Assembly: GCA_009937445.1 (NCBI GenBank)
Contig: JAACFM010000016.1
Span: 1-64,000 of the forward strand
DNA length: 64,000 nucleotides
Source: Gammaproteobacteria bacterium
GTDB taxonomy: Bacteria > Pseudomonadota > Gammaproteobacteria > Steroidobacterales > Woeseiaceae
Direction: 5' to 3'
Position numbers and translations under genes: made by a program
Part shown: piece after piece, positions 48,972 to 57,821 of the stretch
Layout of the letters: each line of letters starts with the position of its first letter
Numbering within the stretch: the stretch's first letter is position 1
Notes under the pieces: model-generated
Databases searched by the model: none
The model's input: only the letters and a program-made list of their open reading frames with translations
Told to the model about the DNA's origin: nothing

Positions 48972-49520
48972 ATGGGTCACATTCCTGAAGACAGCGCCCT
49001 GATGCTGCGGTACAAAGAGGGCGATATAGCAGCGTTCGAAACCCTGTATCGGCGTCACAACGATGCGCTGTACCGATATCTTCTGCGTCTTTGCCGGCAC
49101 CAGGCAACCGCGGAGGACCTGTTTCAGGATGTCTGGGGAAAAATAATCAAAGCCCGGGCGAACTACCGAGCCACCGCCAAATTCACAACCTTCATGTATC
49201 GGGTTGCGCACAACTGTTTCATTGATCATGTCCGTCGCAATAAACGTCACTCGAACAATACAGAGTTGGAGGATGAGCGATACGCCGACACCTCGGAACA
49301 ACCGGACACCATGGCGGAGCGTAGCCTGGCCAAAGAGCGACTGGCCATCGCGTTAAACGAATTGCCCGAGGAACAACGCGACGCATTCCTGCTGCACGAA
49401 GAAGCCGGACTCAACATTGATCAGATAGCGTCGGTGACCGGCAGCAATCGTGAAACGGCCAAAAGCCGTCTGCGTTACGCCGTGAACAAGCTGCGCGCGG
49501 CGATTGAGGAGCCACAATGA
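48972..49520 (+). CDS. RNA polymerase sigma factor, ECF family
   Basis: AAFETLYRRHNDALYRYLLRLCRHQATAEDLFQDVWGKII; LPEEQRDAFLLHEEAGLNIDQIASVTGSNRETAKSRLRYAVNKLR. ORF opens at 48882. Confidence 0.93.
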   Translation: MGHIPEDSALMLRYKEGDIAAFETLYRRHNDALYRYLLRLCRHQATAEDLFQDVWGKIIKARANYRATAKFTTFMYRVAHNCFIDHVRRNKRHSNNTELEDERYADTSEQPDTMAERSLAKERLAIALNELPEEQRDAFLLHEEAGLNIDQIASVTGSNRETAKSRLRYAVNKLRAAIEEPQ

Positions 49521-50080
49521 CAAGCGAGCGAGACAAATTCGAGGGGGACGAGCGCGTGACCGAGGCGTATCGTGAACTTGGCGCGGAGAAAGCGCCTGAG
49601 AGTCTTAACCAGACCATTATCGAGATGGCGGCACAGGATGCGCAGCAGGCTGGCGCTCGCAACACGCTGTCAGCGGTCTGGATGAAGCCGCTGGCCTGGG
49701 CCGCGACGATCGGTTTAAGCCTCGCGATCGTGCTTGAGCTTACGCAGGTACCTACCACGACTATTCGATACGATGCGCCCCCCGGCGAAAACCGTTCTGC
49801 GATCAAGAAAGACGAGGTTGCTGACGATGTCGAGGTTTTCCGCCGTGAATCCAAAAGAAAGATGGAGGTCATAGCGGCTCCGGCGCCGATGGCAGCATCG
49901 GCTGGTTTGGCGGAGGAAAAAGAAGCCGACGTTGCTGAATCATGTGATGCACAAGCACAACTCTCGGCAGATGACTGGATGGCGTGCATCGAAGATCTGC
50001 GGCAAGCAGGCGCGGCGGAAGCGGCTGATCGGGAATACGAAGCATTTATTCTCAAATACCCGAGCAATCCTGAAAATTAG
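49517..50080 (+). CDS. Putative anti-sigma factor / membrane protein
   Basis: 4-bp overlap with the sigma gene; cytosolic N-terminus, one TM (LAWAATIGLSLAIVLEL), periplasmic C-terminus. Confidence 0.6.
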   Translation: MTSERDKFEGDERVTEAYRELGAEKAPESLNQTIIEMAAQDAQQAGARNTLSAVWMKPLAWAATIGLSLAIVLELTQVPTTTIRYDAPPGENRSAIKKDEVADDVEVFRRESKRKMEVIAAPAPMAASAGLAEEKEADVAESCDAQAQLSADDWMACIEDLRQAGAAEAADREYEAFILKYPSNPEN

Positions 50081-50176
50081 CAACCGAATAAGTAGTCAAC
50101 ACCAGTGTCTGAAACGGCTCCCGGTGTTAAAATCGCCAACCCATTACTCAGAACTCCTTCGGCAGGAATCCCTACA

Positions 50177-51154
50177 ATGAAAGCACCCGTTCGCGTCACA
50201 ATAACCGGCGCTGCTGGCCAGATCGGCTATCAGCTAGCATTCCGTATCGCCTCTGGCCAAATGCTCGGCTCAGATCAACCGGTTATTTTGCAATTATTGG
50301 AAATTCCACCCGCACTACCGGCCCTGCACGGCGTCGTCATGGAACTCGACGACTGTGCGTTCAGTACGTTGGCGGGTATCGTCGCGACAGATGATCCGAA
50401 CGTCGCCTTCAAAGACAGCGACTATGCCCTGCTGGTCGGCGCGCGACCGCGCGGCCCCGGAATGGAACGCAAGGATTTGCTGGAAGCCAATGCCGCAATA
50501 TTTTCGGTGCAGGGCAAAGCGATGAATGAGCATGCCAATCGAGACATCAAAGTCCTGGTCGTCGGTAACCCGGCGAACACCAATGCGCTGATTGCCAGCA
50601 GCAATGCGCCTGACATTGATGCAGGAAATTTCACCGCGATGACGCGTCTTGACCACAATCGCGCAATGGCACAGCTTGCAACCAAAACGGACAGTCATGT
50701 CAACGACATTTCCTGCATGACAATCTGGGGCAATCACTCAGCAACGCAATATCCGGACGTCAACCATGCCAACATCAACGGCAAAAATGCCGCCGATCTG
50801 GTTAGCCAGGATTGGCTGGCTGATGAATTTATTCCGGTGGTACAACAACGCGGTGCGGCAATTATCAAAGCGCGAGGCGCCTCATCTGCCGCTTCAGCCG
50901 CTTCAGCCGCAATCGACCATATGCATGACTGGGCGCTGGGCACACCCGACGGTGACTGGGTGAGTATGGCGATACCAGCTGATGGCAGTTATGGCATCGA
51001 ACCCGGCATCATCTATTCCTACCCGGTGCGTTGCAGCGGCGGCCGCTATAACATCGTTCAGGGTCTCGATATTGATGCCTTCAGTCGCGCTCGAATGGAG
51101 ACAACCGAAGCGGAGTTGCGTGAAGAACGCGCCGCGGTTGAGGAACTGCTATAA
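50177..51154 (+). CDS. mdh: Malate dehydrogenase
   Basis: [80 protein letters not shown]. Confidence 0.96.
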   Translation: MKAPVRVTITGAAGQIGYQLAFRIASGQMLGSDQPVILQLLEIPPALPALHGVVMELDDCAFSTLAGIVATDDPNVAFKDSDYALLVGARPRGPGMERKDLLEANAAIFSVQGKAMNEHANRDIKVLVVGNPANTNALIASSNAPDIDAGNFTAMTRLDHNRAMAQLATKTDSHVNDISCMTIWGNHSATQYPDVNHANINGKNAADLVSQDWLADEFIPVVQQRGAAIIKARGASSAASAASAAIDHMHDWALGTPDGDWVSMAIPADGSYGIEPGIIYSYPVRCSGGRYNIVQGLDIDAFSRARMETTEAELREERAAVEELL

Positions 51155-51209
51155 AGTGAGTCAACGCGCTCGCATCGCGCTTTCGACAGACAAAAGAGAG
51201 GATTAGACC

Positions 51210-53774
51210 TTGTCCGGATTCACAGTGGGATTGCTTTGGTTCATGCTGTTTTTTGGCGGAGGACTTTTTCTCGCCTATCAGCGAATTGATCTTCGAACGT
51301 CAACAATCGCGGCCGGCATAGCGGTCGCGGCCTATGTTCTCTTTGGGGATGGCTATTTCCTCTGGAAGCTAATCATGATGGCGGCCTTCGGCTGCATGGT
51401 CGTCCCCAACATCATTGAATTCCGACGCGAGAAGCTCACCAAGCCTTTGCTCACGATGTATCGCAAGATGCTGCCGTCCATGTCGGATACTGAGCGCGAA
51501 GCATTGGAAGCGGGCAATGTCGGATGGGACGGCGAACTGTTTTCAGGCATGCCGCAATGGGATCGCCTGCTGTCCTATCCGGCACCCAAATTGTCTGATG
51601 AAGAGCAGGCATTTCTCGATGGGCCGTGCGAAGAATTATGCCGAATGCTCGACGACTGGGAAGTCTGTCATGAGCTTATGGATCTGCCGAAAGAGGCTTG
51701 GGAATTCATTATCGAGAAGCGTTTTTTCGCGATGATCATTCCCAAGCAATACGGCGGACTTGAGTTTTCTGCCTACGCCAACGCGGTTGTCATTTCCAAG
51801 CTGGCGAGCCGCAGCACGACCGCCTCATCGACAATTGGCGTTCCCAATTCACTGGGCCCCGCTGAACTGCTTTTGCACTATGGAACACAAGAGCAAAAAC
51901 AACGCTATCTTCCCGGCCTGGCAGATGGCAGCGAAATTCCGTGTTTCGCCTTAACATCACCGCAAGCCGGATCGGATGCCGCGGCACTGATCGACAGCGG
52001 CGTGGTTTGCAAGGGCCAATGGAACGGCAAGACCGTTACCGGTATTCGCCTTAATTGGGATAAACGCTACATCACACTTGCGCCGGTCGCGACAGTGCTT
52101 GGCCTCGCGTTCAAACTCTACGATCCAGAGCATTTGATCGGCGATCAGGACGAATGTGGCATTACAGCTGCTCTGGTACCAACGGACACACCCGGGGTCG
52201 AGGTTGGACGACGCCACTACCCGCTGACCATCGCTTTCCAGAATGGGCCGACATCCGGCAAAGATGTCTTTGTGCCAATCGACTCCATCATCGGTGGACC
52301 GAAGATGGCGGGCAAAGGATGGAAGATGTTGGTCGAACTGCTATCCGTCGGCCGTGCCATTACGCTGCCATCCACATCGTCCGGCGGCGGCCAGGCAGCA
52401 AGCTATGCGACCGCCGCTTACGCGACCATTCGTAAACAGTTCAATACATCGATTGCGAATTTCGAGGGCGTCGGAGAAGCGTTGACCCGCATCGCCGGGC
52501 ATACCTATATTATGAATGCCGCCGTTGCGGTAACCGCCGGGGCAATTGATCAGGGTGAAAAACCTGCTGTGCCCTCTGCGATCCTCAAGTATCACTGCAC
52601 AGAGATGGGCCGCAAAGTAGCCAACGATGCGATGGACGTGCATGGCGGAAAGGGTGTCATGTTGGGCCCGAAAAATTATCTCGGTCGTACATTCATGGCA
52701 ACGCCGATCGCTATTACCGTTGAGGGAGCCAATATCCTCACGCGTAGCCTCATCATCTACGGCCAGGGTGCCATTCGCTGCCATCCCTTTGTACTGCGGG
52801 AACTTAACGCAGCAGGCGACGAGGATCAGGATCGCGGACTGATCGAATTTGATGATGCGTTGTTCGGTCACATTGGTTATGCGATCAGTAATATGGCCCG
52901 ATCGTTCTTCCTCGCGCTGACGCATGCGAAATTCAGTCGCGTGCCGCTGAATACGCCGACACGGCGCTATTATCAGAACATCAATCGTTACAGTGCCAAT
53001 TTCGCTCTGGCCTCCGATTTCGCGATGCTGACTTTGGGCGGAGCTCTCAAAAAACGCGAGCTACTGTCCGCGCGGCTCGGTGATGTTCTCAGCTCTATGT
53101 ACCTGGCTTCGACGGTATTGAAACATTTCGAAGATCAGGGGCGTCGAGCCACCGACCTGCCTTTGGTCGAATGGTCGGTACGAACGCTGATGTACCAGGC
53201 GCAGGAGTCACTGCACTCCTTCCTTCGCAACTTCCCGAATCGCTGGGTGGCCGGCATTCTGCGCTTCTTTATTTTCCCGCGAGGACGCACGTATTCCGCA
53301 CCATCTGACGAGATTTCCGCAAAAGTTGTCGAGCTGATTACGACACCGGGTGAAGCGCGAGACCGCCTGTGCCAGCTCGCATACACGACGCTCGAACCGG
53401 GTAACCCGCTCGGTTTGTTGCAGGAGGCGCTGGAACTCACAATAGAATTTGATCCTATAGAACGGCGGCTGCGACAAGCGAGAAAAGAAGGTCTGCTGTC
53501 GTCTGATTACCTGGGTAAGCAAATCGAAGAAGCCGAGAAAGCACAAGTCATCAGCAAGGCGGAAGCGCGCAACATGCGTGCATACCATGAAAAGGTTCTT
53601 GCCCTTCTGGCTGTGGATGACTTCGACTCCAGCGAACTTACTCGATCGTCGTCAACCTCAAATGAGCAAGTGACGCCGGCAAAGAAACCGTCCAGGCCCG
53701 CCAAGAAAGTCGCGCAGAAGGTTTCCAAAAAGAAATCCCCGGCGGCAAAAAAAACATCGAAAAAGAAAGTCTAG
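51210..53774 (+). CDS. fadE: Acyl-CoA dehydrogenase (FadE type) with Lys/Ala-rich C-terminal tail
   Basis: 854 aa; N-terminal membrane region; ACAD core (CFALTSPQAGSDAAALID; GGGQAASYATAAYATIRKQF); tail PAKKPSRPAKKVAQKVSKKKSPAAKKTSKKKV. Confidence 0.92.
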   Translation: MSGFTVGLLWFMLFFGGGLFLAYQRIDLRTSTIAAGIAVAAYVLFGDGYFLWKLIMMAAFGCMVVPNIIEFRREKLTKPLLTMYRKMLPSMSDTEREALEAGNVGWDGELFSGMPQWDRLLSYPAPKLSDEEQAFLDGPCEELCRMLDDWEVCHELMDLPKEAWEFIIEKRFFAMIIPKQYGGLEFSAYANAVVISKLASRSTTASSTIGVPNSLGPAELLLHYGTQEQKQRYLPGLADGSEIPCFALTSPQAGSDAAALIDSGVVCKGQWNGKTVTGIRLNWDKRYITLAPVATVLGLAFKLYDPEHLIGDQDECGITAALVPTDTPGVEVGRRHYPLTIAFQNGPTSGKDVFVPIDSIIGGPKMAGKGWKMLVELLSVGRAITLPSTSSGGGQAASYATAAYATIRKQFNTSIANFEGVGEALTRIAGHTYIMNAAVAVTAGAIDQGEKPAVPSAILKYHCTEMGRKVANDAMDVHGGKGVMLGPKNYLGRTFMATPIAITVEGANILTRSLIIYGQGAIRCHPFVLRELNAAGDEDQDRGLIEFDDALFGHIGYAISNMARSFFLALTHAKFSRVPLNTPTRRYYQNINRYSANFALASDFAMLTLGGALKKRELLSARLGDVLSSMYLASTVLKHFEDQGRRATDLPLVEWSVRTLMYQAQESLHSFLRNFPNRWVAGILRFFIFPRGRTYSAPSDEISAKVVELITTPGEARDRLCQLAYTTLEPGNPLGLLQEALELTIEFDPIERRLRQARKEGLLSSDYLGKQIEEAEKAQVISKAEARNMRAYHEKVLALLAVDDFDSSELTRSSSTSNEQVTPAKKPSRPAKKVAQKVSKKKSPAAKKTSKKKV

Positions 53775-53791
53775 GAATTCGTTAGCACATC

Positions 53792-55204
53792 ATGTCGAAT
53801 TCGACCGGCCCACTGTATGAGACCACGTATGTCGTTGCGACAGACGCACGCGAAGCATTCGACAGCTGGATACGGGAATTCCAGCAGCGCTCGCTGTCCC
53901 AGACCGGTATCGAGGAGGCCAGGGGTTACGAAACTGACCCGGAAGACGACGGCTATTTCAGAGTCGTGTTCCGATATCGCGCAACTGACGACCCTACGAT
54001 GGACGCGCTGCTCGATGGCTTCTTTACGGATGCGGACGGTGAGCTGGCCGAGCGGTTCGGTGATACCGTCACAACTGAGAGCCGGGTCCTCCGGGAAGAT
54101 GACTCACGTGACGTAACCACTCTGGACAACCCGAACTGCCTGAATTGCGGCACGCGATTGGGAGGGCAGTATTGTGGAAAATGCGGTCAACGATCACGAA
54201 GTCGTTTGATCAGCATATGGCAGTTACTCCAGGAAGCCTTTGGCGATCTTCTCGAACTTGACTCCAGATTGTGGCGCACAGTGTTGCCACTATTGATCAG
54301 ACCAGGACAGCTAACGAAAGATTACCTTGAAGGCCGGCGCGCCCGATATATGCCGCCCTTTCGAACCTATCTCGTCCTCAGTGTCATATTTTTTGTAGTG
54401 GCGTTTTTCGACCCGAAAGAAGATCTGAGTTTCTTTTTTGAGCCGGAGCCGCCGCCCACTGCCGAAGAAATCGCCGAGCAAGAAGAGGATGCGAAGCGCG
54501 CAGCGGCGGAAGAGCAGGAACATCTGGGCATGGCGCTTGAGAAGCTGCAGACACTCGAGGCTGAGGGCAAGATTGACCACAGCGTAGTTCAAGAGTTCGA
54601 AGACAACCAGAACGACTTCGTTATTTCCTTCGGCGGCGATGATGACGAGAACGATGAGGGGATTTTCGGCGATTGCGAGAACGTCAATTTGTCCAATGAA
54701 GAGGACATGCCCGAGTGGGTTACCAAGCGCTTTACGGATGAACGCGTAAAACAGATATGTGAACGCAACAAAGCGCGTGGTAACGACAATTTTGTCGACG
54801 CTATTCTGGATAATATTCCGGTTGCGTTGATCGTTCTCTTGCCTATCATGGCGATGGTCTTAAAGGTGTTGTATCCGCTTTCCAGACGTTACTTCGTCGA
54901 GCACCTGCTTTTCTTTGTCCATTTTCACGCGTTTTTCTTCCTGATATTGATTCTCCAGATCCTGTTCGCGCGCCTGGCCGGCTTATTGGGCCCGGAGGAC
55001 GGCGCTATCGATACAATTGGTACGCTGATACTGGTCGCGACATCATTCTACATACCGGTGTATCTTTACAAAGCGATGCGGCTCGTCTACGGACAGGGAC
55101 ACCTCGCAACACAGCCGAAATACTTTATTCTGTCGGTCGCCTATGTGGCCGGCGCCGCACTCACGATGGTTGGCGCGTTTTTAGTCGCTTTGCTATCCGC
55201 CTGA
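53792..55204 (+). CDS. DUF4286-like N-terminus fused to DUF3667 (zinc ribbon plus TM) protein
   Basis: N-term LYETTYVVATDAREAFDSWIREF…; CLNCGTRLGGQYCGKCGQ ribbon; C-terminal multi-TM region. Confidence 0.75.
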   Translation: MSNSTGPLYETTYVVATDAREAFDSWIREFQQRSLSQTGIEEARGYETDPEDDGYFRVVFRYRATDDPTMDALLDGFFTDADGELAERFGDTVTTESRVLREDDSRDVTTLDNPNCLNCGTRLGGQYCGKCGQRSRSRLISIWQLLQEAFGDLLELDSRLWRTVLPLLIRPGQLTKDYLEGRRARYMPPFRTYLVLSVIFFVVAFFDPKEDLSFFFEPEPPPTAEEIAEQEEDAKRAAAEEQEHLGMALEKLQTLEAEGKIDHSVVQEFEDNQNDFVISFGGDDDENDEGIFGDCENVNLSNEEDMPEWVTKRFTDERVKQICERNKARGNDNFVDAILDNIPVALIVLLPIMAMVLKVLYPLSRRYFVEHLLFFVHFHAFFFLILILQILFARLAGLLGPEDGAIDTIGTLILVATSFYIPVYLYKAMRLVYGQGHLATQPKYFILSVAYVAGAALTMVGAFLVALLSA

Positions 55205-55219
55205 TGAAAGGAACGAACC

Positions 55220-55717
55220 ATGAAACCATACCTGTTGATTATTGCTTTACCGATGGTATTCGCCGCCTGCACAGACAAGCCCGCTGATGAAGCGCTCGAA
55301 GCGGCGCAACCCGCCACCACCGCACCAGCGGAAGCGGTCCCTGCACCAGCTCCTGCTATTGCGCGCACAGCATCAGTTGAGGGTGCCGAGGTATTCTTCA
55401 TAGCACCGGCTGACGGAGCCACAGTCAGCAATCCAATCAGTATCGAGTTTGGCATCGCCGGTATGGACGTCGTCAAAGCCGGTAATAACCAGCCAAATTC
55501 GGGCCACCATCACCTGTTAATCGATACGGGTTTACCGGATCTGGGGCTACCCATTCCAGCTGACGAACACCACGTACACTTTGGTGATGGCAGCACCAGC
55601 ACCGAGATTTCCTTGCCCCCGGGCGAGCACACGTTGCAGATGTTACTGGGCGATCACATGCATATTCCGCACAATCCGCCCCTGACTTCCGCACAAATCA
55701 CGATTATGGTGGAATAA
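55220..55717 (+). CDS. DUF4399 domain-containing lipoprotein
   Basis: Lipobox VFAAC; VFFIAPADGATVSNPISIEFGIAGM…SGHHHLLIDT. Confidence 0.85.
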   Translation: MKPYLLIIALPMVFAACTDKPADEALEAAQPATTAPAEAVPAPAPAIARTASVEGAEVFFIAPADGATVSNPISIEFGIAGMDVVKAGNNQPNSGHHHLLIDTGLPDLGLPIPADEHHVHFGDGSTSTEISLPPGEHTLQMLLGDHMHIPHNPPLTSAQITIMVE

Positions 55718-55774
55718 GTAGTTGAGCAAACGGCTCGGGGACACTAAAATCGCCGGGCTAACCAGACACCATCT

Positions 55775-57259
55775 ATGAATCAACCCAAACAAAAACAATC
55801 CATCGGAATCAGCGGACTTGCGGCATACATACCGCCGTACCGCGTATGGTTGGAGGATTGGTGCGACTGGACAGACAATCAGTGGCCCAAGATCCGCGAG
55901 GTTGTTGGGCGCAGCTTCCGCGTTCGTGGCCCAAATCATAGCGTTTACACCATGGCGGCCAATGCCGTCCTACGCCTGATCGACCAGTACGACGTGGACC
56001 CGACCCGGGTCAAATTTCTTGGCCTTGGCACGGAATCCAGCACCGACAATTCGGCCGGCGCAATCATTGTCAAAGGCATGGTGGACCAGGCACTGGAGGC
56101 GCGCGGCAAGTCGCCGATATCGCGCAGCTGTGAGGTTCCCGAGTTCAAACATGCCTGCCTTGGCGGCGTATACGGCATGAAGGGTGCAATTCGTCACCTG
56201 GCGCTTGATGGTGCCGGGAGTCAGGCTATCGTCGTTTGCGCCGATATTGCCGAATACGCGCGCGGCAGTTCGGGTGAGCCCACCCAGGGTGCCGGCGCGG
56301 TGGCAATGCTGCTTGAGGAAGATCCTCAGCTCGCCATCGTCGACCTGATTGGATCAGGTTCCGCCTCGGACTACCGAATTATGGACTTTCGCAAACCGAT
56401 GATGCGGTTTTGCGGGCAGGATCGGTCAGAATCTCATCAGGTTCAGGATTTTCCCGTTTTCAACGGCAAGTACTCTACAACCTGCTACATCGACGAGACC
56501 TTGCATGCGCTGAACGACATGTACGAAAAGCGCGGCCTCAATGCGATGGAGCATTTGCGCTCGCTGCGCACACTGTTTCTGCATCGACCCTACCGTCGAA
56601 TGCCCGAAACCGGTTGGGCTGTTTCTTATTTGTTCGCACTGGGGCAAGGCACGGCCGAAGATCGTGCTGAACTGGCGTCTTATTGCTATGAGGCGGGCGT
56701 TGACATCGATGCACTTCTGGCGGAAATGATCAGCAAACCCGATGTAACGAGTCTGGCAGAGCCGGAACGACTGCAATTTGAAGCCTATCCAATGGCAATG
56801 GCCGTCCTGCGTGCCTTCCGCGCCTCGCGCCGTTACTGTCATGAAATTCTCGACAAACTGCGGCTTGGCAGCGACACCATGCTCGACCTCGGCAATCTCT
56901 ATACCGCCGCGTTGCCCGCCTGGATGGCCGCCGGTTTCGAGCAGGCACTGGATGAAGATTCGCTGTTGGTTGGAGAGGAAGTGCTGACCCTGGGATACGG
57001 GAGTGGCGATGCAGCTGAAGTCATACCCTTCTTCATGGCCGAAAACTGGCGCGAAGCTGCAGCAAAAATTCGCTTCGCCGGCGCGATGGAACTGACACTG
57101 GATCTTGATCGTTCTCAGTACGAGGCCTTACATGACGGCCACCAGGTTCAGGGCTTGGATTACATCGCCAGAAACGAATTCATCATTGATCGCGTCGGCA
57201 CGACCGACGACCGTCATTTTTCCGACCTCGGAATTGAGTACTACCGCTACATCGCGTAA
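55775..57259 (+). CDS. Hydroxymethylglutaryl-CoA synthase family protein
   Basis: 494 aa thiolase fold; IGISGLAAYIPPYRV; GTESSTDNSAGAIIVKGMV; catalytic-Cys-like EFKHACLGGVYGMKGA; FLHRPYRRMPETGW. Confidence 0.88.
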   Translation: MNQPKQKQSIGISGLAAYIPPYRVWLEDWCDWTDNQWPKIREVVGRSFRVRGPNHSVYTMAANAVLRLIDQYDVDPTRVKFLGLGTESSTDNSAGAIIVKGMVDQALEARGKSPISRSCEVPEFKHACLGGVYGMKGAIRHLALDGAGSQAIVVCADIAEYARGSSGEPTQGAGAVAMLLEEDPQLAIVDLIGSGSASDYRIMDFRKPMMRFCGQDRSESHQVQDFPVFNGKYSTTCYIDETLHALNDMYEKRGLNAMEHLRSLRTLFLHRPYRRMPETGWAVSYLFALGQGTAEDRAELASYCYEAGVDIDALLAEMISKPDVTSLAEPERLQFEAYPMAMAVLRAFRASRRYCHEILDKLRLGSDTMLDLGNLYTAALPAWMAAGFEQALDEDSLLVGEEVLTLGYGSGDAAEVIPFFMAENWREAAAKIRFAGAMELTLDLDRSQYEALHDGHQVQGLDYIARNEFIIDRVGTTDDRHFSDLGIEYYRYIA

Positions 57260-57816
57260 CGGGCCAGCCGCTCTCCATAACTTTCTTTCAACGCTTGCCA
57301 TTCCTGCATAAACCAGGGTGTAAATCGCTGTGGCTGAGTTGCAAGCTCTTCGTCCATATTGCTCACTGAGACAAAACGTACAGCGGCAATCTCGCTCTCG
57401 TTCGGCTGAATGGCGCCGTTGATCCTGCCCAGATAAACGTGGCAAAGCTCGTTCTCGGAACCCAGTTCATTGAATTCGGCTTGATAGCAAAATTGATAGA
57501 CGTACTCCAGATCAGCGGCCGTATTGAGCTCATCATGCAGCCGCCGCATGGTTGCGATCGATAGCGTCTCGCCACGCCTCGGATGGCTGCAGCAACTGTT
57601 CGACCAGTATCCCGGCCAGAGACGTTTCTCGGCACTTCGTTGCTGCAACAACAACTCGCCTTTGTCGTTGAACAAAAATAATGAAAAGGCACGGTGCAGC
57701 ACGCCGGGACCGTCGTGGCAATCGGCTTTTGACCGATAGCCTACTTCGTTGTCCTCACTGTCGACGAGAATGAGTTCCTCACTCTCGGACGACACAGCAC
57801 GATGAAGATCACTCAA
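57247..57816 (-). CDS. idi: Isopentenyl-diphosphate delta-isomerase, type 1
   Basis: Nudix-like LHRAFSLFLFNDKGELLLQQRSAEKRLWPGYWSNSCCSHPRRGE. Confidence 0.95.
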   Translation of the reverse strand: MSDLHRAVSSESEELILVDSEDNEVGYRSKADCHDGPGVLHRAFSLFLFNDKGELLLQQRSAEKRLWPGYWSNSCCSHPRRGETLSIATMRRLHDELNTAADLEYVYQFCYQAEFNELGSENELCHVYLGRINGAIQPNESEIAAVRFVSVSNMDEELATQPQRFTPWFMQEWQALKESYGERLARYAM

Positions 57817-57821
57817 TCGTC

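Noticed and set aside
50880-50915. Short GCCGCTTCA tandem repeat in malate dehydrogenase
   Set aside because: Encodes the Ala/Ser-rich helix normal for this MDH family; only about two copies, not a VNTR of note.
53700-53772. A/G-rich low-complexity tract as a possible DNA repeat
   Set aside because: Explained by Lys/Ala codons of the FadE tail; no regular DNA repeat unit. Kept only as a protein-level finding.
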